Shown: positions 25,801 through 40,800, counted from the stretch's first letter. The stretch is 64,000 nt of DNA from Hemibagrus wyckioides (GCF_019097595.1 NC_080718.1:12308657-12372656), one strand, 5' to 3'. Program-made: numbers and translations. The notes: generated by a model not told the origin, from the letters alone.

Positions 25801-28800
25801 CAGATTGCTAAAGAAGCTAATGCTGGTTCTGAGAGAAAAGTGTCAGAATACACAGTGCATGACGGGTCAGACTGTTTTGGCAGCAAAAGGGGGACCAACA
25901 CAATATCAGGAAGGTGGTCATAATGTTATGCCTGGTTAGTGTATATCGAGGATTATTACAGGTGTTCCTAATATGGGCAGTGTGTATATACATTATTATT
26001 ATATCAACACACCTAAATGTACTGGAACAGCCAATTCTTGTCCATTTGCTGTGGTTTGAGATCAAAAGATGAATATGAAAAATTTCAGATTTTATTCCCT
26101 GATATTTGCACCCAGATGTGTTAAATAACATAGAACATACCACAAGATTCAAACCACTTTTCGGCAGTAAAATCTGAAGGCCAGACTGGAATCTGTAAAG
26201 AAATACAGAGATGAGCCACAAAAGCTCTGGAACTTAATCAAACGAAGAAACAAAGAAGAAACAAAACAGATCTGCTCATGATGTAAAACATACAATCTTA
26301 TTGGTCAAGCATGATGAAGGTAGTGCCATGGATTGGGCTTGCATGGATGCTTCTAGAACAGATATTAATAATGATGTAACTCATGATGTTAGCAGCAGAT
26401 TGAATTCAGAAGTCTATAGGGACATCCTCTCTGCCAATGTACAGAGAAGTGAATCCAATCTAACTGGAAGAAATTTCATCATGCAGCAAGACAATGAAAA
26501 CACACTGACAAAGGATTCCATCGGGAACATTTTATACTAGCCAAGTCAATCTAAGCCGCATTTCACCTACTGAAAAGGAAAACTGTGGTACAAGCCTGGA
26601 AAAACATCACTAAAGAGGAAAGCAACAGTTTGATGACATCAGTGGATCACAGGTTTGTGCAATTATTGCATTATTAAAAAAAAAAACAAAAAAAACGGAT
26701 GTGACCAATTATTGTCTGTTCCTATACTTTTGCTTAGTTTGGATAGTCTATCAACAAAAGTTCCCTGTTCTATATAGCTCTAAAAGTACACATAAATAAT
26801 TAAGCAACAGTCATACTAATAGACCATTCACCTTTGTCCTCTTTCCTTCTTGAACAAGTCGTGCTTTTTTGCATTTAAAAAACATTTTTAGATAGAATTT
26901 GAGCCTTTGGGTATAGAAGACAAGAGGTTGTTGTGATAAATGAATAAACAGCGTATTGCTTACACAGATTAGGCATCAGCTGATGCCAGGATAGCAGACA
27001 GCTGTTATTACACAAAGGGAGCGCATAAAGACACCATTCTCAAGTATATATTAGACTGTCAGTGGATTTATTTTTAATAAATAGCCATCTCTTAGCCATA
27101 CCAACCCTGACTTACTAGCGTCCATACTACACCATCCATATAAGAGCAGTTTGCAGATGTACAAGGTGGTGGAATGGTATTTCTCTCGTGGTCTAGTGGT
27201 AGGATCCTGTGCTCTCACTGGGAAGGGAACCAACCCAGCTAACTTTCATTGCCGGGGTCTAGCCTAGTGCTGGAAGGGTTGGGCGGGTTGCATCAGGAAG
27301 AGCATCTGGCATAAAACCTGTGCAAAAAATCAAAACGTGTTCATCAGATGATCTGCTGTAGTGACCCCAAACAAGGGGCAGTTGAAGGACAACAATAATA
27401 GTGGAATGGTGTTGTGTGTGTGTGTGGAGCTGTATTAGAGACAGGCTAAGTGTAATAAATAACAATCCAGTGAACTATATAATAATTATAACTGACAAAA
27501 CATGACTGTACAAAGACTTAAACATCACACCTGTATTACCTAAGGCATCTGAGCTAGACTAATGCCTATAAAAATGAGTGTAATTGTAACTATATATACT
27601 GCTACATGCTGCTATAATTATCAGAAAGTAATAATTAAGAAGTTTTTGAATAAGCGACTGTAATTTCAAGCCCTAGGACTGCTTGAGGAGCTCCGCTTTA
27701 GTAGGCACACCTAAATGAGTTGCTCATTTAGATCATTATCCAATTAGCTAATCATGTGGCAGCATGAAAATGTATAAAATCATACAGATATAAAATGGTG
27801 TGAAAACAAACAAACCTCATGTATATCCTGAAATATTTCATGAGAGAGGTTAGAGAAGAATGAAAAGACTGGATTTGAGCTTAAACTCTTCAAGACTGAA
27901 TCCCAGGAGCTCAGCAGTTTCTGAAATACTCAATCCAATCCATCTGAAGCCATCATACATGCAACAGTCACAGAGATCTCACATTTTTCTTTCTAATGTG
28001 TGATGTAAACATTTAATAAATTTAATAAAGTGGACATTGAGTTTGTATGCTTAGATCAGGGGTGTCCAATCTTATCCACAAAGGGCTGGTGTGGGAGCAG
28101 GTTTTAATTCCAACTGAGCAGAAGCCACACCTGAGTCTACTGAAAGCCAAGACAGGTTGATTAGCCAGTTTGACAAAGGCTAAATTGTGATGGCTAGATG
28201 ACTGGATCAGGGCATCTCCAAAGCTGCAGCTCTTGTGGGGTGTTCCTGGTCTGCAGTGGTCAGTATTTATCAAAAATAGTCCAAGGAAGGAACAGTGGTG
28301 AACCGGCGACAGGGTCATGGGCGGCCAAGGCTCATTGATGCACATGTGGAGCGAAGGCTAGCCTGTGTGATCCGATCCAACAGACGAGCTACTGTTGCTC
28401 AAATTGCTGAAGAAGTTAATGCTGGTCATGCAGGTCAGGGCTGTTTTGGCAGCAAAAGGTGAACCAACACAATATTAGTTAGGTGGTCATAATGTTTTGC
28501 CTGGTCAGTGTATATTCATATGTTATATGGACAATATGAAAAGGTCGTGTGTGGAATTTGCTAGTAAAAACAATAATGCGACCGTCACTGGACTAAATTG
28601 CAATGTCATCCTATTTATGAGAGTATGAGTGGAATTCATGTTGGCATTAACATGTCTAAAAATCTAATTGCCAGACAGGTGTTTGCACAAAGTTAATTCC
28701 ATTTACAATACATTTCAGTGTGTGTGGAATAATACTGGTCTCATTGTCATATCTTTAGCAAGATGCAGTAGGGACATAAACAAATAAAAATACACTTCAT

Positions 28801-31800
28801 CTAAATACACTTAATACACTTCAAAAAACATCTAAAGATATGCTGTGCTATCTGGCACCAAGATGTTAGCAGCAGATCCTTTAAATCCTGTAAATTATGA
28901 GGTGTGGTCTCCATGACTTGTCCAGCACATCCCACAGATACTTGATCAGATTGACATTTGGGGAATTTGAAGTCCTTTTTTGTGTTCCTGCCAATATTGA
29001 ATACTGTTGCCATGAAGGGGTGTACTTGGTCTGCAACAATGTTTAGGTAGGTATGTGTGAAAGTAGTGTCCACATAATGTTCTTCCTAGCAGAACATTGC
29101 CCAGAGCACCACACTGCATCTTCTGGCTTTCCTTCTTCCCATAGTGCATTTTGGTGCCATCTCTTCCCCAGGTAAGCATTGCACACATACCCAGTCATCC
29201 ACATGACGTAAACAGAACCATGATTGAGCAGACCAGGCCACTTTTTCCATTGGTCTATGGTCCAAGTCTGATGCATATGTGTCTATTGTAGGTACTTTCA
29301 GTGATAAACAGGGGTCAGCATCTGCGATTTATGAAGCCCAATACATAGCAAGCTGTAATGAGACCTGCTTTTACTGTATAGTCAGTATTAATTTGCTTAG
29401 CAAGTTGTGCTACTGTAGCTCTAAGACCAAACCTAGTCTTCACTCCCCACATCCATTAATGAGCCTTGGGTGCCCATGCCAGTGAATTAATTCTTTGTAA
29501 GTCATTTGCTTATTCATGTGATGCACCCACAGAAAATAAGATCAGATGTTATCCAGTTAGACAAAGCTGTGACTTTTTCTTAAGAGTTGGCATTGACCGA
29601 TAAAAAAAAAACCCACTTTGACATGGTGGAAAGTGAGGAAGGAATAGGAAGGTCAAGTTGAATCATCTGTATTTATTAGGAAACGGTTGTAATACATTTG
29701 AAAATACAGATGACATTCTCAGTGTGTGTGACTGTCTCACAGCTGTTAGGTTGAATTCATACTACTTACTGTTATACCATTAAGTGGTAGCTCAAGTGGT
29801 TAAGGCTCTGGGTTGTTGATCAGAAGGTTGGGGTCCAAGCCCTAGCACCACTGAGCTGCCACCATTGGGCCCCTGAACAAGGCTCTTAACCCTTCTTGCT
29901 CTAGGGGTGCTGTATCATTGCTGACCCTAACCTTCAAAGTTGGGATATGCGAAGAAAGAATTTCACTGTGCTGTAATGTATATGTGATAATCATAAAGGC
30001 TTCTTCTTCTTCTACCACAGCATGTTTGAATCCTCAATTCTGATTGGTGATTGAAAGTGATTAATTTTCTATAACAGCAAACAGCATTTTTTTTAATGTA
30101 CTTGTTCTAATACTTGACCATTTCTATGAAGACAGCTCATTCTTGGGATCATGAATGGCTGCGCCTCTTGCATACTTAAGTTTTCTGTGGGAAGTTGTTT
30201 GTGGCATTTTTGGAAGGGCTCCTTGCTTTCAGTGCTTTGTAAGGTGCTCCTTTATGATTTCTAACATGGGGCAGCCTTCAAGATAAGGGGGGGGTAGTTC
30301 GTGAGGGATCGACTGTTTATAGCAGTTAACAGGAAGTAAATCGTTCTGCTGAAGTTCCATAAAGTTTACACATAACTATAATATAAAAAGTATGAGGTGT
30401 TTTTCTTCTGTAATTTTTGTTAGTTTTGGAAATTGCTGTTATAGAAGTCTACAGCTGTTACAGGATTTGCTGTTTTTGGAAGATAATCAACTTTGGGGTA
30501 ATAACACCCTGCTGTTGATTTATGTTTCTTTAACACAACACCCAGTCATGCTTTAGCAAGAGTAGTGCTCTAGCAATAAGCAGCAAAGTGTAAGTTTACA
30601 TGACAACTTTGATAAACATTAATCATAAAAGAAGGAAAATCACTTGCTAAAAAAAACAATTTCTCTAGACCAGTGATTATCGTCAGTCTAAGGTAAATAA
30701 TTTACTCCCTGACTCATTATATGATCTGTGGTATGAGGAACCATTAGTATAACAATTTAAAATTGGGACATATAAATGGCCAAGTCGTCTTCTGCCCACA
30801 ATTGGCATTGTTCTGCATTGTTTTCATTGTTGCTCATCATAGTTAATCTCCCTGTGAGCTGCGTATGTAATAAACAAGTGAAGATTGGCACCTATTTTCA
30901 AAACATCCTAATCAGTGGTTGCCATGTACAGCATTACAGTGTGTGTATGTATGTATGTGTGTATTGAAGCAGGTGTCTCCCAAGTGTAATGGAGAATTGT
31001 CATGTTGTCATAGCTGCTTTAAGGAATTCCAAAACTTGAAAGACTGCATTGAAAGTGACATTTCACAAGCACCTCCCTGCGTAAACTATGACAAGGGACC
31101 AGTTGCCAAAAATAACTTTCATGTGTACCAGTTGTCTTTTTGATCTTCAGGTGTAGATTTAGTGATTCAGCCATGAAAATGTAATGAGTCAGTGTGAAAT
31201 GGTTTAGGGTGGTGAGGGAAAAATAGCCATGCAAGAATTCAACTCAGACTAGAAGTAGACCTTATCAGTGGAAGACAAAGTGACATGGATTGAGAATCCA
31301 AACAGATTCTGAAAAGCAAATGATCTGGATTCCACATTATTGGGATGTTGACCCTGTTTTCTCCTGTAAAGTGGTACTGTAATTCACTAGTTACAGATCT
31401 GTGCCTACTAGAAGGTTATAGGTTCAATATCAAGGCTGACCACTGTTAGGCTGTTGAGCACCAGTGCCAAATGAATGTCATATATAAATGTAATGTTTTA
31501 TGTATAATCTGATTAATTAGGAGAGGCCAGTGAATGTACAGATATATGAGCACACTGCATGTCTTCTAGGTCTAATATGGTCATGGAAACCTTCACATGT
31601 CATTATCAGAGTCTAATAAATGGAGAAATATTCATTTAGCTAGCGTTAGTCAGTTTATGGAATGATGTCAGCAGATTATATTGGTGTGAGCGATAATTCA
31701 AGTACAAGGCGTTTTGATTTGTACAACTAAAAATACCCGTTTAGCTTGTGCCGTTAGTCATAAACATGAGGGTGGGGAAAGACACCTGAGGAGTGATAGT

Positions 31801-34800
31801 TGACCATTTATAGTGGGATACTCCCAAAACAGAAAATTTGCATTTTGGCTCCACCCACAATTATTTACTTGGTAATTATGTCTAAAAATAATTAGCCGGA
31901 TTCATCATGGTTACAGTGACACCAGCAGTATCAATTCAGGCCTTTGACTTTCAGTGTTTCAATGTCCAGGGGAGCTAGTCTATATTTGAAGTAAAGGTTT
32001 TAGCTCAAATGATTAGTAATTGGTGTAATCAGCTTTGGGCATGAAGCCGATAAACTGGCATAAATTTATATTTGGCTCCTCTTATACCACTAACATCGAC
32101 ACAGGTGAATTTTTGCATCTGACACGAATCATAAAACCCAGATAAAATCATTCTTATTTACAATTGTTGATTTTAAGACTAAACTAGTAGCTAATCCAAC
32201 TATTTGTCAAGGCTGTTTAGGTTCCTGACCAAAGACAAGACTATACAGATGATTAAGTCTTTGCATTAATGCTGTAAGTATGTATATATGACGTACTATG
32301 TGTGCTATTCATTTGTTTATTTACAGTGAACAACCCCATTCCATCCAACCTAAAGTCTGAAGCTAAGAAGGCTGCAAAAATCCTCAGGGAATTCACTGAG
32401 ATTTCCAACAGACAAGGCCCTGACAAACTTATTCCAGGTAAACAATATTTATCCATTACTTTATTCCAGATTGAATTCAGTGAATAATTAATCATTTTAG
32501 AACATACATTGAGCCTAGCTGTGTGTTTAAAAAAACCTCCACCAATATGTATATATTTCACAAAAAATAACATCTGCAACAAATGATTCAAGTACTGTTT
32601 TGTTGAACATTGTTTAGCCTTTTAAGTAACTGGCTTAAAATGCTACTTGACAATCTTTGTCTTAAATCTTGTCTGATAGTAAGACAAGCTAGGGGATGAT
32701 GATTTACACTGTTTACGACATGTCTTCTGTGGCATTTTTTTGAGCAGTCTTTATTGATCCCCTAGTTTGTAACTGCTTACATACATTTTCTGTACATTTT
32801 CTGGCAGGTTAGTGTGTAGTGCTGCTACAAGTCAAATGCATCGGGTGTTACTGTTTTTATTAAACTCCTCAGTGTCACTGCTGGGTTAGGAAACGGTCCA
32901 TTGAGCAAAAATGTCCATGTGGTCAAAAGGATAGCACAAACGAACGTTTCATACATGTTATTATATGTAATATTTTAAGGATGTACCATATCATATCTTT
33001 GCTAGAGAAAAGATAATTTTAATGACAAACTATGAATACTACAAAAATATGGTATAGTTATAGAAAGGAAAGTATTTCTAATTGCACTGGTGTTACCCAG
33101 ATAAGGATGGGTTCCCTTATGAGTCTGGTTCCTCTCCGGGTTTCTTCCTCATTTTATCTCTTTCTTGCCACCTCTGCCTTGATCATTAGGTATAAATATA
33201 AAATAAAAGTTTTAACTTCATATTTTTTATCCCGAATTTTATATGCCTGTTCCATTGTTAAAATTGCTATACAAATAAACTTTAATTGATTTAAATAAGG
33301 TCTTGACACACTTGTAGTTTTAGGTAAATTAGGTCCCTACAGATACAGTAATGTGATTTCATTTTTCAATTGATTTCTTTTCCAGTTTTGGAAGGCATTT
33401 TATTGAAAGTGTTAATTTCTTCTAAGTATGAAAACTTTTAGGACACCTTGTATACAGTAAGTTCATAATTTTGAAGTGTAAATTAGTAAAATGAGTTCGG
33501 TCTATTAGACTGCATAAAAAAATTTTTTTTAAAAAATCTGTGAGGTTTCCCCATTCAATAGCTCAATAGTTAAAATACAGCAAAAGTGCATAAATCTCGT
33601 CCATCCATCTGTTTGTCTTCAAAAAATATTGGATTTTTATATTTCAAATTAGTTTCATTTTCTGTTATATTCAAAAGTCTACTTCTAAAGCAAATAATAC
33701 AAAAAATTGAGTAAACAACCCAGGTTAAGCTAGTTTGATGAGACAGTGTGTTTTGTGTGGATATGTGCATGATGTTGGTGTTTTAGTTTTTGATTGTCCT
33801 TTCTATCCTTTTTCTTTCTGTCCATATAAGCCCATGTAATTGCCAAAGCCCATGGACTGGCAATCTTATCTGTCATCAAAGCAGGATTCATGATCACTGC
33901 TCGAGGAGGAAGTGGGATAGTGATTGCTCGTCTTCCTGATGGAAGTAAGTTGATTATATTTTTAAACACCTTATTAGTAAAGCCTGATCTGTATTGGTTA
34001 ATAACTCTCCACAAATTAGATTAGATTAGGTACAGCATTATTTTATTTTTATATATATATATATATATAATGTAATGTTAATGTAATGTTATATGTTGAA
34101 TATACACTACCAGTCAAAAGTTTGGACACATCTTCTAATTCCATGGTTTTTCCTGATGTTTATTTCTTTCTACATTGTAAAACAATGCTGAAGGCGGCTG
34201 AAATACACAATAATCTCGTTTGAACAGTTGATATTGAGATATGTCTGATACTGATGCTCTGTAAAGCCTTCATAACGGCTCTAATCTGAGGTGCTGTTAA
34301 TTGGTGATTTCTGAGGCTGGTAACTCTAAATGAACTTCTCCTCTGCAGCAGAGGTAAGTTTTGGTCTTGTTTTACTGGGATGGTCTTCATGTGAGCCAGT
34401 TTCATCATGGTGCTTGATGGGTTTTGCAAATGCACTTGACAATACTGTTCTTGCAAGAACTATTCCAGAACACCTGACCTTCGTGTCTTAAAATAACAAC
34501 TGACTGTTTTTTGTTGTCATTAGATATGGATTACTTAAGTCCATGTGTGTTATTTCATAGTTTTGAAATCTCCAGTATTGTTCAAGAATGTAGAAAATAA
34601 ACCCCTAAACAAAAAAAAATTGAATTAAAAGGTGTGTCCAAACTTTTGACTGGTAGTGTGTATGTGTATGTGTGTGTATATATATATATATGAACATACA
34701 GATATGTTTAAACTTCACTACTAAATGTGTTGCTGTTTAACACACATTTTTTTCACCCCTTTTATCTTTTTATCATCATTGATCTTCACCTTTTTGTAGG

Positions 34801-37800
34801 ATTTGCTGTATTGAAACTGTTCTCTGATGTACTGGTGACTATAAAAATGACAAATCCTAAATTTATTAGGTAGCCCACTGCAAAATTTCCATTTCCGGAA
34901 TGTCATGGCTTTACACTATCAAACATCCACTAGATGACAATTTATGATCATATATTCTTGAACGTTCTGTTTTAACTGTTATTGCTACTACAACAGTCTC
35001 CACTCTATTAGGAAGACTTTGCTTTATATTAGAATGTGGCTGTTGGGGATTTTTGCCCAATCTGCTACAAGAGCATTTGTAAAATCGGGCCCTGATGCTG
35101 AGAAGTCACTGCCAAATGTGTTGAGTGGAGTTGAGTTCAGGGCTCTGTGCAGGCCAGAGCACTTCAACTCCAGCCTTGACAAACCATTGCTTTGTGTGCA
35201 GGGGCATGCTTGTTCTGGAACAGGTTTGGGTTCCTTAGTTCTAGTGGAGTGAAATCTCAAGCTAGGGCATGCAGCAAACTAGACAATTGTGTGCCTCCAA
35301 ATTTGTGTGCTTCTTAGTATTGGGGAAGATCCACAATGGGTCTGATGATCAAATGTCTACAAACTTTTTTGGCCATATAGTGTAACTTTTTATATTTACA
35401 GAATTGACAAATTACAAAGTTATAATGATACTAGTTATGTAAAACTGTTATGTATCAGTCTATTGACCACTTCTACAGGCATGCATTCTGCTTGGGTTAC
35501 TCAACATTCCACCCCTGCTGATGAGTTGTTTTTAAGGCACTTTTTATTTTACATTGAAAGCTGGACCTAAGGTTTAAAGGATGCGATTAACAAATAATGT
35601 TGCCTTTGACCTTTTGACCTAACTTTTTACAAAAAGACTTGTATATACTGTATGATTGGTGCTTTTTTTTTCTTCAATTTTATTAATGAAAGGCAATAGA
35701 ATGCATGCATCCTACTTAAACATGACTTTGTTACTTGTGTGATAAAGGTTGGTCGGCTCCCACAGCCATTGGCATCGCAGGTCTTGGTGGAGGCTTTGAG
35801 ATCGGGTTGGAGGTAGGTTTCTGCTTAAATCTGATTTCAAAGCAGGGCCTTAAAAAAACCACGCCCAAAACTTGAACCAGATATGCTCTATTAACAGATG
35901 TAAGTCTGGTATCTGAATTTTGTATTATATGTTAATATATTAATATGTTAACATATAATTATAGACACTTTAAATGTATTGAGATTAAATGATAAAAATA
36001 TTCTGAAACGACATGGACATCAACAACATAAAAATATTAAGATTGTGCATGTGTTACAAAAATGTAAACACAAACACCAGCTTATGTGTGTGCATTATTT
36101 TGGCTTTGCATTTTATTGTACTATACTGTCCAGGGTATGGCCGATGGTATATCATTTTGAAATTTTGATTTAGAGCAATGCAACTCGTATATTACATGTA
36201 AGAAATGCATACAGTATTTCTTTTTTTTTTTTTACAACTCAAATTACAGATTGTATTTCTCTTTGAATGGGTTTTACACACTTTTGGCAAAAAAGGACTG
36301 TTGTAAGAGGATTTCACATATGCTTTACACCTGCTGGCACTGGTGCTCTTAAAATAGAGAGCTATTTGCAGCTCATGACCTGGCTTCATTTTTCAGCACA
36401 GTGACTGGATTCTTCTATCTTTGGCCCACGCAATCATCCACATGTGCTCCTGCAAAGGTCATTTGGTCATTTGTCAGCACCAGGAAGAGAAAGTCAGGGT
36501 TTTTATTTCATTTTATCACCACTGAATGACTCATTGTGTACCAAGTACCTGTGTGAAATGACAGTGTTGATTAATTGTCCACATTTCAGGTTGTGGCATT
36601 GGTGCACATAAACACTAATGTATTTGTATTATTAATCTAATGCTTACTCTAAAAGTCCTACTTTCCAATCCCAGCTATGGAAGTATAAATGAGGATTGCC
36701 AGGTACTTGAGATTCAGAAACCGTAGGATGGTAGGATTTAGGAGTGTGTTTATCTTTAATGTGATATAATGCCTTTCTTGGGACTTATTAGAGCTTATTT
36801 GTGCTTCTAATTGGTTTTAATCCTTAGGCGTCTGACTTTGTCATCATCTTGAATCAGCGAAGAGCAGTGGAAGCTTTCAGCAAAGGGGGAAATCTCACAT
36901 TTGGAGGGAATTGCACTGTGGCTGTTGGTCCTCTTGGCAGGTAGGAGCTAATCCTTCACTCTCCATGCCAAACATTTTCAGCATGTTGACAGCGTGTTGA
37001 CAGTAAGGCTGTAGCATTGCTGAAAGAAATGAGTGTAGTCAGTTCTTGGAATGCGTCAGTAGATACGCTTATGGACGGCTCAATTAGATTATTGTTTCCA
37101 AAGTATTTTTTTTTTTGACGAGATCTTGAGGCAGGTGTTTTGCAATAGGGTTTGGGACACTCACATTAAAAGATGCATAATGAAGGTAAAAGCAATGAAA
37201 CACATTAAATCTCAGAGATGATGATTGGTGTCAATAATATCTCACAATGACACTGCTACTAACAATAAGCAAGGGTATACCTACTCTTAAAATCGTTAAA
37301 AGAATATGGATGGAATGTATACTAGGCTTTTACTAACTACTATTTGCAAAGTGTTATGGAGTCAAGTCTAAATTCCCAAAGAACAGTAATACTTGTATTA
37401 GGTACGATATATATCATGTAGGAGTTATTCAGTTGTAATGGTGTCTTGTTTGGTGATTTTATGAATAATATTTAAAACATGAGCTCTCTCTCTCACTCTC
37501 TCTCTCTCTCTCTCTCTCTGTATAATGGAGATGAACATAGCTGTCTGTTGCATTCTGTTGATTTTCATTTTGGCGCCTCATGAAACTACCTCCTATTGAT
37601 GAACAGTGATTTATGCTTTTAGCAAGCATGAGCAAGCACAGCATGCATGACTTTTTTTTTTTCTTTTGGGTGAGAATTACATATAATGACAGGTACCACT
37701 TTACCACATTATGAACTGGTAGTTTAATTAAACACTGTTGCATTCAGTTTTTTGTCTCTGTGCTTGGGAAATGTAGTTATTTTTTTTTTTTTTTGAAAGA

Positions 37801-40800
37801 GTAACTTTATCCCTAAAAACATGCCATTAGAACAACAGCCAAGGAATTCAGTGGGTGTTTTTGGATTATGAGTGATTTATAATAATAAATGTATGTGTTT
37901 CAATAATTTTATGAACAGATTGGAAGGGAATAGTATCTAATTTCCTGCCAAGGTATCTTGTTGACAGATGAATGACATTACCTACCTGCCTACATATGAA
38001 AGCTCTGGCTAATCTGGGGGACTTCCCTGCAACAGACATTTTCCCTTAGTGACAGGTTGGTACGTAAACTAGAGACACACAAGAGTGGTGTGAAAGCTGT
38101 GAGGTTAGATTTGTGGCATAATTGAAAAAGGTAAAAGAATATTGTGATATTAATAGTCTGATAGCCACATATCTATCAAGCTAGCTAGCTAGCTGTCTGT
38201 CTTATAAATAAAATTAGTACCTCAAACAGTTCATGAGCTTATTATCTAAGTACTTAACATTAATGTATTCTTCTCCTCCTCCTCCTCCTCCTCCAAATGA
38301 TTGAAGCTGCTTTTCAGTTGACATATTGCACTATGCACCTGCATTATGCATGATCTAGTGTATACATTATCGAATGGTAGTAGTATCATCTAACAAAGGT
38401 TTTTACTAAACAGAAGTTATACTGATTCCCTGTTAATGGCAAATGATGTAAAACGCACCTAATGTGACGTCGCTAGCTTTAGTAAATCACACAACATCAA
38501 CTAATTTAAAAGACAATATTCTTTCACCTGAGTGTTGGTCATCTTGAAAAAAATTTCATCCAGGTACCTGAAGTGCAACACTTCTTGTTGGAGATTTTAG
38601 AGTGAACACACTACTCATTGTTTATACTAAAAAATGGTGTAGAACAGTGCTTAAGTATGTGTTTAAGCACACACCTCTACTCTGTAAATCTGTCCCTGCT
38701 GTCATTAACAATCAGATAGAGAAAACTTAGTGATAATGGTGACTGACTTGGTGATAACTAAATAAAACCACTCTGTCTCACTTAATATTGTTAAGTTGTC
38801 TTTATTTGTCACATATACATTATTGCACAGTGAAATTCTTTCTTCACATATCCCATCCTTGGGGGTTGGGGTCAGAGAGCAGGCTCAGCCATGATGCAGC
38901 ACCCCTGAAGCAGGGTGGGTTGGGGGCCCAACAGTGGCAGCTTGGCAGTGCTGGGGTTTGAACCCTGATCTTTCGGGTCAACAACCCAGAGCCTTAACCA
39001 CTTGAGCCTTCCACTGCACCACTATTGAGTATTATTGCATTGCCATCTATATAAAAATATTTATGAATGTAAAATAGTACATACAAGCCTCACACACTGA
39101 GCTGCAGTGGTCACAGCTAATCATTAGTTGAGAATAGCCTGTTGTTTTTGAATATGGTTCATGCAGTGCATGCACACGGACAAACCCGACTGACTAAGCA
39201 TCTTTAACAGGAATTTGGAGGCGGACGTGGCATTCCGCAGCACGGCGGCTGTCTACTCCTACTGCAGGTCGCGTGGCCTTTATGCTGGAGTTTCTCTTGT
39301 TGGTTCCTACATCATGGAACGTAAAGAGACTAACAGAAAGTATGTCCTGTTAAGCTTTTACTATTCATTGGATATTAGTTTGGTATTTTACATTATATTG
39401 TGCACTATTTGGTTCCTCTGAAGATGTCCACTTGTTGTCTGCAAGGTTTTATTCCCAAGACATTCGTGCATCTGCTATTCTCAATGGGGATGTGGAGCCA
39501 CCATCAGAAGCATATGACCTGTATGCTATTTTGGATGACTACACTGAAAAATACACCAGTGATTGGCAGAGCAAGTATATGAATCCTAATCGAAAGGTCA
39601 GTGTATAGTAAAGGTATCAGAAATTTCTATAATGCATTGTATTGTAGAGTTACAAATAAAACATTAATGGTAGAGTAGATATTAAAAAGTCTACAAGCTG
39701 CTGTTAAAATTTCAGGTTTTTGGGAAGTAAAAAAAATTATACCAAAAATTAATCATGTTAAGTCTAACCTGGTTCATTATACTGTATATGCACGCCTCTA
39801 AACTAACATTGTTGTTGTTGAGTTAACTCTTCAGTGGCTGGGTTAGCGCCCTGCCCGGGAATCGAACCTGGGCCATGGCAATGTGAGCGTGGGATCCAGC
39901 CACTCTACCACCAGGAGGCACACCTCTAAACTAATACTTTTCAAAATCATCTTTTTAGAATTATTGCCAAATCATTCTTTCTTGGTCTCATAAGACAAAA
40001 TAACATTTTGCTACATAGAAATGTAGAAACATAAAATGTATGTTCTGCCAAGTTCCAAGATTCTTCTTAGTACAGTGTCTTAGTATAATGTCACTTGCAT
40101 TTTCATGTTCAGGAAGGCCATCTTCTGTCCACCTACAATCAGCAATGATCAGACAGGCTTCATGTTCTGTCTATGATCAGCAATATCAATATCATCTACC
40201 ATGAATATCAATCTGAAATAGATTTCTTTAGTAGCTCTCCTGTTTGAAATATATTAAGGTTATTTTTAACACGCATTAGTAACAAGAAGTAGTCGTCTTG
40301 TTGTGAAAGCCCAGTGACCTTTTTAACATTGAGTTCTACTTGTTTTTCTCACAGAAAGAGCTTTAACTATATAAGATATGAGAGATTGCTTTCACATGCA
40401 AAAGTGACCAGCCCTTGACAGATATTCCTGCAGCTCCTTTAATTTTGGCGTAGCTCTCTTGGCAGCCTCCCTGATAAGATCTCATCGTTTTTAAAGGAAC
40501 ATCCTGTTCTTGGTAATGTTATGGTGAAGCCTCATTTTCCCCAGTTGACGATGATGTCCAGGGCTCATCTGATGTTTTGGGTCCCATACAGAAGGTCTTT
40601 TCAAAACATGGATTCAGTCATCAGATGATACCAAGGAGATGACCTACAAAACCAAGAAAATCCTACAAAATCTCTTGCAGTTTATTTGGGTTCAATTTGA
40701 TAATATATATGTGCATAAAAATTACTTTGGAACCTGATTGGTTCATTCTGACCACATGTGCAAGTCCCATTACAGAAGAGTGTGCAAACCTTAAATCATT

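Larger units (their letters stand above)
19849..32326 (+). other. sh3yl1 intron 1 (12.5 kb)
   Basis: Densely populated with decayed transposons and SINEs, listed separately. Between them lie unrecognised stretches, including a non-repetitive element-like block at about 23940-24320. I see no other gene's exons. Confidence 0.75.

Noticed and set aside
26301..26540. 79-codon plus-strand frame
   Set aside because: Lies inside a probable nonautonomous transposon and resembles no protein I know.
39838..39922. Functional tRNA-Glu gene
   Set aside because: The anticodon arm does not pair and the acceptor stem is degraded; a SINE-like tail is present.
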